DNA of 64,000 nucleotides from Terriglobia bacterium (GTDB lineage Bacteria > Acidobacteriota > Terriglobia > UBA7540), in assembly GCA_030038235.1 (NCBI GenBank), contig JASHPE010000407.1:1-64000 (forward strand). Reading direction: 5' to 3'. The notes beneath the pieces are model-generated. The model was not told the origin of the DNA, searched no databases, and was given only the letters and a program-made list of their open reading frames with translations. The translations under genes and the position numbers were made by a program. Shown here piece after piece: positions 39,851 to 49,431 of this stretch. Within the stretch, counting starts at the first letter, position 1; the number at the start of each line of letters is the position of its first letter.

Positions 39851-41569
39851 ATGCCAACATCGCGTAACCTGACCCAAGGACTTCTCATGATCTTCGCCCT
39901 GGCTTTACCTCTGCGCGCTCAGCGTCCGGCCAACCTGCTCGATCGCTCGCAGGCGCGGTCCATGACCATCACCCGCGAGGGCATTGTTGCGACCAGCCAG
40001 ACGCTCGCCTCGCAGGCGGGCGCGCAGATCCTGGCGCGCGGCGGCTCGGCGGCGGACGCAGCCATCGCGGCCAACGCTACGTTGGGCGTGGTGGAATGCA
40101 TGATGAACGGCATGGGCGGTGACCTGTTCGCCATCGAGTGGGATGCGAAATCCGGGAAGCTCACCGGTCTCAACGCGAGCGGCTGGGCGCCTGAGAAGCT
40201 GACGCCGGAGCTGCTTAAGCAAAAGGGATTCGACAAGATGCCGCAATCGGGCATCTACTCGGTGACCGTTCCCGGTGCGGTGCGCGGATGGAAGGCGCTG
40301 CACAGCAAGTTTGGACGTCTGCCCTGGGCCGAGATCTTCGAGCCGGCGATTTATTACGCCCGGAACGGCTTTCCGGTCACCGAGTTCATCCATGCCTATT
40401 GGAAGGTCGCGGAACCGCAGCTTGCGACCGATCCTGGCGCCCGCCAGGTATTCCTGATCAATGGCCATGCACCGGCGGTTGGCGAAGTCTTTCGCAATCC
40501 CGAGTATGCCCATGCGCTGGAGCTGGTCGCCCGGCAGGGCCCGGACGCGTTCTATCGCGGCGATATCGCCCGCGCCATCGTCAAGACTTCCACGAAGCTC
40601 GGCGGCGTGATGGCGGCGGCCGATCTGGCGGATTTCAAGCCTGAGTGGGTGGATCCGATTTCGACCACTTACCGCGGCTGGACGGTCTACGAACTGCCGC
40701 CCAACGGCCAGGGGATGGCGGCGCTCGAAATGCTGAATATTTTCGAGAAATTCCTGCTGCCGCAATGGGGATTCAATAGTGCCGACGCCTTTCACGTGAA
40801 GATCGAGGCACAGAAGCTTGCCTACGCCGACCTCTATCGCTACAACGCCGACCCGCGTTTCGTCAAAGTGCCGGTGGATGGGATTATCTCCAAGGCTTAT
40901 GCGGCCGAGCGTGCCTCCACGATCGACATCAAACAGGCTCACTGCGACGTCGCGCCCGGTGATCCCACCGAGTTCGGCCATGACACCATCTATATGTCGG
41001 CGATCGATCGCGACGGCAACATTGTCTCGCTGATTCAGAGCCTTTACTCGGCGTTTGGATCGGGAGTCGTGGTGGACGGCTACGGATTCATGCTGCAGAA
41101 TCGCGGCGCGTTGTTTCGTCTGGATCCCGATCATCCGGATGTGCTTGCGCCTCACAAGCGGCCGTTTCACACCATCATTCCCGGCTTCATGGAAAAAGGG
41201 GACGTGCACATCGGCTTCGGCATCATGGGCGGACCCAATCAGGCGCAGGCCCACGCGCAGTTTGTCTCAAACATGGTGGATTACGGCATGAACATCCAGG
41301 CCGCCATGGAAGCGCCGCGATTCACCAAGCCCGCCACGGGCGGATGCAACCTGTTGGTCGAGGATCGCGTGCCCGCTGCCATTCTGGACGATCTCCGCGG
41401 GCGCGGGCATATCCTCGAAGTGTGCGGCGACTACTCAACCGAGATGGGCGGCGGACAGGCTGTCATGTTCGATTCATCCACTGGCGTGAAGTTCGGCGCC
41501 TCCGATCCGCGCAAAGACGGCGCCGCGATACCGGAACCCGATCCGTACTTCAAGCCAGCAAGGCGGTAG
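39851..41569 (+). CDS. ggt: Gamma-glutamyltransferase
   Basis: 572 aa; GGSAADAAIAANATLGVVECMMNGMGGDLF, EFGHDTIYMSAIDRDGNIVSLIQSLY. Confidence 0.92.
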   Translation: MPTSRNLTQGLLMIFALALPLRAQRPANLLDRSQARSMTITREGIVATSQTLASQAGAQILARGGSAADAAIAANATLGVVECMMNGMGGDLFAIEWDAKSGKLTGLNASGWAPEKLTPELLKQKGFDKMPQSGIYSVTVPGAVRGWKALHSKFGRLPWAEIFEPAIYYARNGFPVTEFIHAYWKVAEPQLATDPGARQVFLINGHAPAVGEVFRNPEYAHALELVARQGPDAFYRGDIARAIVKTSTKLGGVMAAADLADFKPEWVDPISTTYRGWTVYELPPNGQGMAALEMLNIFEKFLLPQWGFNSADAFHVKIEAQKLAYADLYRYNADPRFVKVPVDGIISKAYAAERASTIDIKQAHCDVAPGDPTEFGHDTIYMSAIDRDGNIVSLIQSLYSAFGSGVVVDGYGFMLQNRGALFRLDPDHPDVLAPHKRPFHTIIPGFMEKGDVHIGFGIMGGPNQAQAHAQFVSNMVDYGMNIQAAMEAPRFTKPATGGCNLLVEDRVPAAILDDLRGRGHILEVCGDYSTEMGGGQAVMFDSSTGVKFGASDPRKDGAAIPEPDPYFKPARR

Positions 41570-41584
41570 GTGCTCTCCTGATTT

Positions 41585-41666
41585 CGACGTAGGGGCGGCC
41601 CTTGTGGCCGCCCAAGTGAAAAAACCCACAATCGTGAGGGCGGCCACAAGGGCCGCCCCTACGTCG
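41585..41666. repeat. Perfect 29-bp inverted repeat CGACGTAGGGGCGGCCCTTGTGGCCGCCC, 24-nt loop, between convergent genes
   Basis: 41585-41613 vs 41638-41666. Confidence 0.95.
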
Positions 41667-41669
41667 GAA

Positions 41670-42644
41670 TCAGGAACGCCCACTGATCCCCTGCCCTACC
41701 AGATACCGATCCATCCAGGCGAGGACTTCGCTCCGCATTTCCGGCAGTTCCTCGTGGGCGCAATCGAACAGCTCGATGCGGCAATCGGCGGCACGGCCGT
41801 AGCGCGCGTAGAGCGGCAGCAGCTTGTCTCGAACGCGCTCGACCCCGGCGGGCGGCGTGAGCGGGTCGCGGCGGCCGTTCACGCTCAGGTGCGGCCGCGG
41901 CACGATCAGCTCGTTGATCTCGAAGGTGTCGAAGTGTTTCAGCAGCGAGGGCGCGAAATAGTAAACGCCGTGCCCTTTGAGCCCATGCGCGGCAATCAGC
42001 GAGTCGTAATCGGTCAGGCAGCAGACGTCCATGACCGCCGAGACGCGCGGGTCGAGCGCGCCCAACCACCACGCCTTGGTAGCGCCCATCGACATTCCGA
42101 ACACGCCGATGCGGCTCGAGTCAATATCGGGATGGCGGGCGAGAAAATCGAGAGCGCGAAGCTCGTCGAACATCATCATTCCCCATAGCACCTGCCCGCG
42201 CCAGAGCATCAGCTTGAATGCGTCTTCTTCCCCGGCGTGGCCGTCGGGCTCGTGCTTGCGCTCGCCGAAGCACCAGCTATCGATCGCCAGCGTCACCAGT
42301 CCCTTCTCGGCGCAAACCGGCGCGTACGCGGGCTGCACGCTGACACCCTGAAGCAACTGCTCCTTGCCAAGATCATACATTCCCGCGTGCCAGTGCATGA
42401 AGAGTAGTCCCGGGGCCGGATGCTGCCGGCGGTCGGGGATGAGCAGCAGTGCCGGTACCGGCTCGACGCCGTTCAGGTCGAGCACCAGCCGCTGGAGCGT
42501 GTAGCCCTCGTGTTTCTCGGTGCGGATCAATTTCGGCGGCGCGGGCTGGTGCTGCCAGGGCAAATCCCCCAGCAGTCCCCACAGCTCTCCGCGACGGCTC
42601 TCCTGGTAGGCGGCGAATTCGTTCACGGCATCACGCGATCCCAT
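41670..42644 (-). CDS. Alpha/beta hydrolase (dienelactone hydrolase/acetyl-esterase-like)
   Basis: 324 aa; GLLFMHWHAG, IGVFGMSMGATKAWWLGALDPR, DCAHEELP. Confidence 0.85.
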   Translation of the reverse strand: MGSRDAVNEFAAYQESRRGELWGLLGDLPWQHQPAPPKLIRTEKHEGYTLQRLVLDLNGVEPVPALLLIPDRRQHPAPGLLFMHWHAGMYDLGKEQLLQGVSVQPAYAPVCAEKGLVTLAIDSWCFGERKHEPDGHAGEEDAFKLMLWRGQVLWGMMMFDELRALDFLARHPDIDSSRIGVFGMSMGATKAWWLGALDPRVSAVMDVCCLTDYDSLIAAHGLKGHGVYYFAPSLLKHFDTFEINELIVPRPHLSVNGRRDPLTPPAGVERVRDKLLPLYARYGRAADCRIELFDCAHEELPEMRSEVLAWMDRYLVGQGISGRS

Positions 42645-43231
42645 AGCTTACAGGTGCGCAGGCGCGACCGCGGAAAGTATAATGCAACCGTCAGGACGAG
42701 GAGCGAAGCTTTTGAGCGAGGCCTTTCAGCGAAGCTTTTGAGTGCGGCAGCTTGCTGCCGCTTTGGCAAGGCCAGCTTGCTGGCCGGGACAAGGCACGTA
42801 ATCGAGATCATTGCTAGTGGAAGAGCCGCGAGCAAGCTCGCGGGAGGAAAGCGGCGGCAAGCTGCCGCTTTGCCAAGGCCAGCCTGCTGGCCGCTGGCGC
42901 GTGCGGTTAGCCTTCGTCTCCAAAGCGGGCAGGCGACAAGAAGCGCCCGGCGCACTTCGGGCCACCTGGATTCCGGAAGCATGCAAAGCACCGCCCCGAT
43001 CCGCTCGTGTTGGGCGAGCGATATGTGGTCAAAGTTCAGGGTGCATAGAACGGGCATTCCATCGCCCTGCGAAAGAAGCACTTCGGTTGATAATCCGCGG
43101 ATGGTGCGCGTGACCGGCACGACGATGATTTCATTCAAGCGCTCAATGACTTCGTTTCGGGTCAGGATCAGAACGGGGCGGCGCTTGTCGGGCGGTCGAA
43201 ATGTATACCAGCGGATCTCGCCGCGGTTCAA
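42623..43231 (-). CDS. MazF/PemK-family mRNA interferase with repeat-encoded C-terminal extension
   Basis: MNRGEIRWYTFRPPDKRRPVLILTRNEVIERLNEIIVVPVTRTIRGLSTEVLL; native domain ends ~42913, tail translated from palindromic repeats. Confidence 0.85.
   Translation of the reverse strand: MNRGEIRWYTFRPPDKRRPVLILTRNEVIERLNEIIVVPVTRTIRGLSTEVLLSQGDGMPVLCTLNFDHISLAQHERIGAVLCMLPESRWPEVRRALLVACPLWRRRLTARASGQQAGLGKAAACRRFPPASLLAALPLAMISITCLVPASKLALPKRQQAAALKSFAERPRSKASLLVLTVALYFPRSRLRTCKLWDRVMP
42744..42892. repeat. Cluster of AGCTTGCT-core hairpins (duplicated GCGGCAGCTTGCTGCCGCTTTGGCAAGGCCAGCTTGCTGGCC unit)
   Basis: 42744-42785 and 42854-42892 repeats; ccgcgagcaagctcgcgg hairpin 42826-42843. Confidence 0.85.
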
Positions 43232-43437
43232 GCCACACCCTCCCAGCCCTCAGCATCCCAGGCCAGCGGCTCTTCGCTGGTGGAGAACTCCCCGTCCTGC
43301 GGCGGCGCGACAAGGTAAGCATCTCGATCGGCTGCAGCGAGCCTTGTACTGATCAGCCGAAGCAGACGGAGACGCTCGTGGGGTGACAGGCAGTCAACCA
43401 GCGGGAAAACATCTTCAGCGCTCAGTGATTTTGGCAT
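43228..43437 (-). CDS. PemI/MazE-like antitoxin
   Basis: MPKSLSAEDVFPLVDCLSPHERLRLLRLIS..EEPLAWDAEGWEGVA; ATGA overlap with mazF; start trimmed from 43569. Confidence 0.7.
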   Translation of the reverse strand: MPKSLSAEDVFPLVDCLSPHERLRLLRLISTRLAAADRDAYLVAPPQDGEFSTSEEPLAWDAEGWEGVA

Positions 43438-43765
43438 CGAGGATATTCTATCAGACCATTGTGCAAGCCACCGCCGCGAGCGGAGTGCTGCCGAATGCGT
43501 TCGAGAGCCGGGTGGCCATCCCGGGGCTGATGCCACATTTGCCGTGGAGTCAAAAGCGGGGACCCACAACTTCGCTGCGGCCGGCGCTCGAATTCAAGGA
43601 GGGTGCAGGAAGGCTTACCTGATCGCGGTTTGCTGACTGAAGAGTTGACCGGCTCGCAACCCCAATGGAATGTGACCTCCCCAAGTCTGTAGGCTAATCC
43701 CGGCTAGACAAATCAAGGAGCAAATGTGATTAAATAGCCTACAATAAAGAGCCTCGACAAAGCTC

Positions 43766-43794
43766 TTGACAAACCGGGTCGAGTGTGCTAGGCT
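43766..43794 (+). promoter_or_regulatory. Sigma70-like promoter TTGACA-17-TAGGCT for locus B
   Basis: TTGACAAACCGGGTCGAGTGTGCTAGGCT upstream of ATG 43820. Confidence 0.65.
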
Positions 43795-43819
43795 CGTTTC
43801 TTCCCCTTCGGAGCGTGCC

Positions 43820-44329
43820 ATGTCTCTGCGCCGCGCGCCCGTTCTCACTCCCGCGTCGCTGGCCGCGCGCCGGGCCAACGCCCGCAAGTCCACCGGACCC
43901 CGCAGCGTCGCCGGCAAGGCCCGCGTGGCCCTGAACGCCCTCAAGCACGGGCGCCACGCCCGCGGGCTGCACCCGCGCCTGCTGCGCGCCGGCGGCTGGG
44001 CGGACGCCGCCCTTTACCGCCGCTTGCAATTTGTCCTTCTCGGCGCTTTCGGGCCCTCGGATCTGGCCGGATACCGCGACTGCCAGCGCATGGCCGCCGA
44101 GGCCTGGTGCCAATTTGGCGGATTTCGAAAGCCGAGCGGAACAAAGCTGGAATCTCCTTTCGATTCAAAGGCAAATCCGCTGTGGTACCTGGAGGCTCTG
44201 CGCCGGTTGGAGGGCGTCCGAAGCGGCTCGGGAGGGCTCGGGAGCCGTCCGCGGAGGCGAATCCACCGGCGGGCGGCTGCCGGATGGGAAGCCTTGAGGT
44301 TCGCTGCCCCTGGCAGGGATTTGGCCTGA
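43820..44329 (+). CDS. 'RANARKSTGPRSVAGKARVALNALKHG' family protein (locus B)
   Basis: MSLRRAPVLTPASLAARRANARKSTGPRSVAGKARVALNALKHGRHARGLH; start set downstream of promoter. Confidence 0.65.
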   Translation: MSLRRAPVLTPASLAARRANARKSTGPRSVAGKARVALNALKHGRHARGLHPRLLRAGGWADAALYRRLQFVLLGAFGPSDLAGYRDCQRMAAEAWCQFGGFRKPSGTKLESPFDSKANPLWYLEALRRLEGVRSGSGGLGSRPRRRIHRRAAAGWEALRFAAPGRDLA

Positions 44330-44634
44330 CGTTCTGGGTGCAGCGCCGCCGCTTCTGGACCCCCGACCGCGTGTTGTCGGTGCTGCTGAGCCACCATGGC
44401 CGCCCGGACGGTTTCGTGGCGGAGCGGCCGCTGGGCGATGAGTGGGAGGACGTGGTCCGGTACCGGGTCTTTCCGCTAGTGCGTCCCACGCTGGAGGAAA
44501 GGATCCTGTACGGCCTCGACCGCCGCGGCAACCGTTATCCGGAGCTTCTGCCTGCCTGCCGGGCGCTTGTCCGGGCGCTGCGGCAGCACGGGGTTTGGCC
44601 GCTGCCGTCCCGAGCCGGTCCGAAAGGGCCGTAG
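44284..44634 (+). CDS. Hypothetical protein overlapping the locus B ORF
   Basis: MGSLEVRCPWQGFGLTFWVQRRRFWTPDRVLSVLLSHHGRPDGFVAERPLGDEWEDVVRYRVFPLVRPTLEERILYGLDRRGNRYPEL; protein-like composition. Confidence 0.5.
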   Translation: MGSLEVRCPWQGFGLTFWVQRRRFWTPDRVLSVLLSHHGRPDGFVAERPLGDEWEDVVRYRVFPLVRPTLEERILYGLDRRGNRYPELLPACRALVRALRQHGVWPLPSRAGPKGP

Positions 44635-44690
44635 TGGGTCAATTTGACGTAGGGGCGCAGCCTTGAACCCATTGCACGCGGGACGGTATC

Positions 44691-47600
44691 ATGGCGACAG
44701 ACCTAAGGGGCAGGAGACGGATGAAGGCTCGCGCCGGTGGCAACCCGAAGCGCAAGGCGGATCGGCATCCTGCGCAGCTTGCGAGCGTCATTCTCACCGT
44801 CGCGATTGCTGGTTTTGTCCTGGCTGCTTTTCGTCCGAGCCTGAGCCTGGCGCCCTCATCGGGATTCGGCCAAAGCCTGCCGGCCACGCCGCCCGCTTCC
44901 ACCGACTTCAATCGCGATATCGAACCGATCTTCAAGGCGAGCTGCCTGAAGTGTCATGGCAGCGAGACTGCCCAGGCTGGACTGCGGCTTGATTCCGAGG
45001 CCGGCATCCTGAAAGGCGGCCAGTCCGGAACGGCCATCGCTCCCGGACACAGCGGCGACAGCCTGCTGGTCAAGCGACTGCTCGGCGCGACTAATGCTCC
45101 ACGCATGCCCATGGGCGCGCAGCCGCTCCGCGACTACGAGATCAACCTGATTCGCGCCTGGATCGATCACGGCACTTTCCCCAGTGCCTCGGCGAGGGCA
45201 GGAAAAGCAGATTCTTCGTCGCCTTCGGCTCCTCAGAATGACAGCGGGGCTGGAGTGTCGCCGGGAATGACGGGGCCATCTCCGAACAGTTCACCGGCAT
45301 TCGCAACCGAGATTCGCCCGATCCTCGCGGCGCGCTGCTATCAGTGTCACGGACCGGACATCCAGCAGAACGGGCTCCGCCTCGATTCGCTTCAGGCGAT
45401 TCTTGCCGGCAGTGAGACCGGCAAAGTCGTCGTGCCGGGATCGAGCGAAAAGAGCCGCCTGATGCGGCGACTGCTGGCGCTCGATCGTCCGCAGATGCCC
45501 TATGGCGGCCCGCAGCTCCCCAAAGATCAGCTTGACTTGATCCGCCACTGGATCGACGCTGGCGCGCCGGGCCCGGACTCGTCAGCGCCGCTCGCGCATA
45601 CTGCACCCGTGAAGCACTGGGCCTATGCCGCGCCGGTCCGTCCGCCGCTGCCCGCAGTCAAGGATGATGCCTGGTGCCGCAACCCCATCGACCGATTCGT
45701 ATTGGCGCGGCTCGAGCAAGAAGGCCTTGCGCCCTCGCACGAAGCGGATCGAGAAACGCTGCTGCGCCGCGTCAGCCTGGACCTGATCGGGCTGCCGCCC
45801 ACCATTCCGGAAATCGACTCATTTCTGGCGGACAAGAGTCCGAACGCCTATGAGAAGCAGGTCGATCGGCTGCTGGCGTCGCCTCACTACGGCGAGCGCT
45901 GGGCGCGTCCGTGGCTCGACCTCGCGCGCTATGCGGATACGGACGGCTATGAGAAAGACTTGCGACGCACCGCCTGGGAGTACCGCGACTGGGTGATAAA
46001 CGCCTTGAATCAGGACATGAGCTTCAAGGAATTCACCATCGAGCAGATCGCCGGCGACATGCTGCCGCATCCGACCGACGCACAGCTTATCGCCACCGGC
46101 TTCAATCGCAACACGCTGCTGAATCGCGAAGGCGGCATCGATCCCGAGGAGTATCACTGGTACTCGCTGATCGATCGTGTGAATACCACGGCCTCGGTGT
46201 GGCTCGGAGTCACTCTCGGTTGCGCGCAGTGCCACAATCATAAATTCGATCCCTTCACTCAAAAGGACTACTATCGCTTCCTCGCCTTTTTCGACAACAG
46301 CGACTACAAGATTCTGCATCTCGGGCAGGGCGAAAACGAAGAGGAGGAACCGAAGCTGGAGCTGCCCACGCCCGCACAGGGGGATCAGAGCAAGAAGCTA
46401 CGCGCGCAGATCGCGGATCTCGAAACCAAGCTGAACACCTCCACGCCCGGGCTCGAAGCGGCGCAGACCGAGTGGGAATCAAAGCTCAAGGCTGCTCAGG
46501 CTGATTGGACCGTCCTGCGCCCGAGCCAGTACAACTCAGCAGGCGGCGCCACGCTCAAGCTGCTCCAGGACAGTTCCATTCTGGCATCGGGCAAGAATCC
46601 GCAGGCTGACACCTACCAGTTGACAGCGAATACCGATCGCACGGGAATCACCGGCATCCGCATCGAAGTCCTGCCTGATCCGAGCTTGCCCAAGGGCGGA
46701 CCGGGACGCGACCCGGACGGCAATTTCTTCCTGAGCGCGTTCCAGGTGGAGGCGAAGCCGGCGACCGGAGCGGCAGCGGCGCAGAAGATCACGTTCAAAG
46801 AGGCGATCGCCGACGAGTCACAAAGCGGTTACGAAATCGAGAACGTGCTGAAAGGCAATAAGGACGGTCCGGTCGGCTGGGCCATTGATCCCACATGGTC
46901 ACGCGTTCCCTTGCCGCGCCAGGCGGTGCTGGTTGCGGATAAGCCTTTCGGATTCGACGGCGGCACCGTACTCACCATCCGGCTCAAACACGAGATGAAA
47001 TTCGCCTCGCGCAACCTGGGACGATTTCGCTTGTCGGTGACCGCGAGCGCCGACCCGAAGTTCATCGCGCAGATTCCGGCGCACGTACGACCGATCGTCG
47101 AGATAGCACCGGCTCAACGCACAGAGGACCAGAAGAAAGATCTGGCCGGGGCATATCGCACCATCTCGCCGCTCCTCCAGCCGGACCGCGACCAGATCGC
47201 GAAGCTGAAGAAGCAGCTCGACGATCTCGGCATCGTCACAGCCATGGTGATGCGCGAGAAGCAATCCTACGAGCGTCCGTCCACGTTCATTCACATTCGC
47301 GGCGCCTTCCTGAGCCCCGCCGACAAGGTCTACGCGGACGTGCCCAGCGCCCTCGGACATCTCTCCGAAGATGAATTGCCGAACCGGCTGGGTCTCGCAC
47401 GATGGCTCGTTGACGACGGCAATCCCCTCACCGCGCGCGTCACGGTAAATCGCTTCTGGGAGACGCTTTTCGGACACGGCATTGTGGAAACCAGCGAGGA
47501 CTTCGGCAGCCAGGGCGATCCGCCCACGCATCCCGAGCTGCTTGACTGGCTGGCGACGGAGTTCATGAGCGACGGCTGGGATCAGAAGAAAATCCTGTGG

Positions 47601-48380
47601 CTGATGGTAACGTCGGCCACTTACCGCCAGTCGTCAGACGTGACGCCGCAGCTTGAGGAGCGCGACCCGTACAACAAGCTGCTGGCGCGCGGTCCGCGTT
47701 TCCGCGTGGAAGCGGAGAACGTGCGCGACATCGCCCTCGATGCCAGCGGCCTGCTGAGCCCCAAGGTCGGCGGTCCCAGCGTCTTCCCCTATCAGCCTGA
47801 AGGCGTCTGGGATCTCGTCTATAACGACGACAAGTGGGTGATGAGCACGGGCGAGGACCGCTACCGCCGCGGGCTTTACACTTTCGTGAGGCGCTCCGCG
47901 CCCTACCCGAGCATGGTCACGTTTGACGCGCCCAGCCGCGAGTTCTGCGTGCTGCGCCGGGTACGCACCAATACGCCTTTGCAGGCGCTGACTACGCTCA
48001 ATGATCCGGCATTCTTCGAGGCGGCTCAAGCGCTCGGGCGCAGAATGATGGAGGACGCTCCCGATGACGGGCCGGCTCTCGATTCCGGCCCGGGCCACGG
48101 ACCCCATCAATCTCTCGAAGCCTCCGCCGGCAACGACCCTGCCGCGCGCGCGATCTACGGATTCCGGCGCTGCACCTCGCGCGAACCTGCCTCGCAGGAA
48201 CTCGACCGATTGATGCAGTTCTATAATCTCGAACTCGCTCGCTTCCAGAACGATCCTGCGGCTGCAGCGAAGGTGATCAAAGGATACGAGAAGGTCACGC
48301 TCGATCCGGCGCAGCAGGCTGCCTGGACGATGGTTGCGAATGTGATGCTGAACCTGGATGAGACGATCACGAAAGAATGA
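44691..48380 (+). CDS. Tandem PSCyt1 cytochrome c domain, DUF1549/DUF1553 protein
   Basis: 1229 aa; CLKCHG and CYQCHG haem motifs; [49 protein letters not shown]. Confidence 0.92.
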   Translation: MATDLRGRRRMKARAGGNPKRKADRHPAQLASVILTVAIAGFVLAAFRPSLSLAPSSGFGQSLPATPPASTDFNRDIEPIFKASCLKCHGSETAQAGLRLDSEAGILKGGQSGTAIAPGHSGDSLLVKRLLGATNAPRMPMGAQPLRDYEINLIRAWIDHGTFPSASARAGKADSSSPSAPQNDSGAGVSPGMTGPSPNSSPAFATEIRPILAARCYQCHGPDIQQNGLRLDSLQAILAGSETGKVVVPGSSEKSRLMRRLLALDRPQMPYGGPQLPKDQLDLIRHWIDAGAPGPDSSAPLAHTAPVKHWAYAAPVRPPLPAVKDDAWCRNPIDRFVLARLEQEGLAPSHEADRETLLRRVSLDLIGLPPTIPEIDSFLADKSPNAYEKQVDRLLASPHYGERWARPWLDLARYADTDGYEKDLRRTAWEYRDWVINALNQDMSFKEFTIEQIAGDMLPHPTDAQLIATGFNRNTLLNREGGIDPEEYHWYSLIDRVNTTASVWLGVTLGCAQCHNHKFDPFTQKDYYRFLAFFDNSDYKILHLGQGENEEEEPKLELPTPAQGDQSKKLRAQIADLETKLNTSTPGLEAAQTEWESKLKAAQADWTVLRPSQYNSAGGATLKLLQDSSILASGKNPQADTYQLTANTDRTGITGIRIEVLPDPSLPKGGPGRDPDGNFFLSAFQVEAKPATGAAAAQKITFKEAIADESQSGYEIENVLKGNKDGPVGWAIDPTWSRVPLPRQAVLVADKPFGFDGGTVLTIRLKHEMKFASRNLGRFRLSVTASADPKFIAQIPAHVRPIVEIAPAQRTEDQKKDLAGAYRTISPLLQPDRDQIAKLKKQLDDLGIVTAMVMREKQSYERPSTFIHIRGAFLSPADKVYADVPSALGHLSEDELPNRLGLARWLVDDGNPLTARVTVNRFWETLFGHGIVETSEDFGSQGDPPTHPELLDWLATEFMSDGWDQKKILWLMVTSATYRQSSDVTPQLEERDPYNKLLARGPRFRVEAENVRDIALDASGLLSPKVGGPSVFPYQPEGVWDLVYNDDKWVMSTGEDRYRRGLYTFVRRSAPYPSMVTFDAPSREFCVLRRVRTNTPLQALTTLNDPAFFEAAQALGRRMMEDAPDDGPALDSGPGHGPHQSLEASAGNDPAARAIYGFRRCTSREPASQELDRLMQFYNLELARFQNDPAAAAKVIKGYEKVTLDPAQQAAWTMVANVMLNLDETITKE
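45211..45276. repeat. Intergenic-type repeat (GTCATTCTGAGGAGCCGAAGGCGACGAAGAAT) embedded in a CDS
   Basis: Reverse complement of 45211-45242 matches 54902-54933 at ~28/32 positions. Confidence 0.75.
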
Positions 48381-48383
48381 AGG

Positions 48384-48492
48384 CGTCAGCAATCAGCAGT
48401 CAGCTTTCAGCCATCAGCTCTCAGCATTGCTCTCGCCGCGGAGTGCTGGCCGCTGACGGCTGATAGCTGATAGCTGACGGCTCAAAGCTGAT
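48384..48492. repeat. Inverted repeat of CAGCTATCAGC-like words
   Basis: gtcagcaatcagcagtcagctttcagccatcagctctcagca .. tgctggccgctgacggctgatagctgatagctgacggctcaaagctgat. Confidence 0.8.
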
Positions 48493-48505
48493 ACGAGGAC
48501 AAACC

Positions 48506-49381
48506 ATGCTAACTCGTCGCCAGTTTCTCGAAAAAGCCGCTCAGGGCGTTTGCGCGGGCGCGGCCATGATCGCTTCGAAGTCGTGGGCCGCGGGCCAACT
48601 GGCCTGGCCGAAGCCGATCGGACTTGAGGTCTACACGGTCCGCGATCAATACGCGAAGGATCCCGCAGGAACGCTGAAGAAGATCGGCGCGATTGGCTAT
48701 CGCGAAGTAGAAATCTCCACCGACATTGCGGCCGATACGCTGAAGGGCTACTTGCGCAACGCGAATCTGACTGCGCCGAGCACTTATCCCGACGCCCCGA
48801 AGGACGTCGACGACTGGAAGGAGACGCTGGACCACGTTCATCCTTACGGATTCCACTACATCGTGGTCGGCGACAATCCCGTGATGGACGCCGACGCGTG
48901 GAAGCGCCGCGCCGGTCTCTTCAACGAGTGCGGAAAGCTCGCCCAGAGCGCCGGATTGCAGTTCTGCTATCACGCGCACTTCCACGAGTTCGCGCCCCTC
49001 GGCTCGACCACCGGCTACGACATCATGGCTGAGAATTGCGATCCCAGCCTGCTGAAGTTTGAGATGGACTGCTTCTGGGCTACCTATGCAGGCCAGGACC
49101 CGGTCAAGTACTTCGAAAAGTACCCCGGACGATTTCCGCTGCTCCACATCAAGGATTTCAAGTCCGGCTTCCCGACCAGCACGTCCAGCTTCCCCTACGA
49201 TAGCGGTCCGAATCCGTTCGCGCCGGCGGGCAAGGGACGCATCGACTGGGCGCGAATCTTCGCCCACGCGCCGCAGGCCGGAGTGCGGCACATCTTCGTC
49301 GAGCAGGACCGCTGCGACGGCGATCCCTTCGAAGCCGCCCAGACGAGCTTCAGCTATTTGAAGAGTCTGCGCCTGGCCTGA
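48506..49381 (+). CDS. TAT-exported sugar phosphate isomerase/epimerase (TIM barrel)
   Basis: MLTRRQFLEKAAQGVCAGAAMIASKSWA; GLEVYTVRDQYAKDPAGTLKKIGAIGYREVEI. Confidence 0.87.
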   Translation: MLTRRQFLEKAAQGVCAGAAMIASKSWAAGQLAWPKPIGLEVYTVRDQYAKDPAGTLKKIGAIGYREVEISTDIAADTLKGYLRNANLTAPSTYPDAPKDVDDWKETLDHVHPYGFHYIVVGDNPVMDADAWKRRAGLFNECGKLAQSAGLQFCYHAHFHEFAPLGSTTGYDIMAENCDPSLLKFEMDCFWATYAGQDPVKYFEKYPGRFPLLHIKDFKSGFPTSTSSFPYDSGPNPFAPAGKGRIDWARIFAHAPQAGVRHIFVEQDRCDGDPFEAAQTSFSYLKSLRLA

Positions 49382-49431
49382 GGCCCTGCCAGCGGGCTTG
49401 CACTGGCATAGCGCTCCTCATCTTCCGGACT

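Noticed and set aside
39905-41254. 449-aa minus-strand ORF
   Set aside because: Antisense to gamma-glutamyltransferase.
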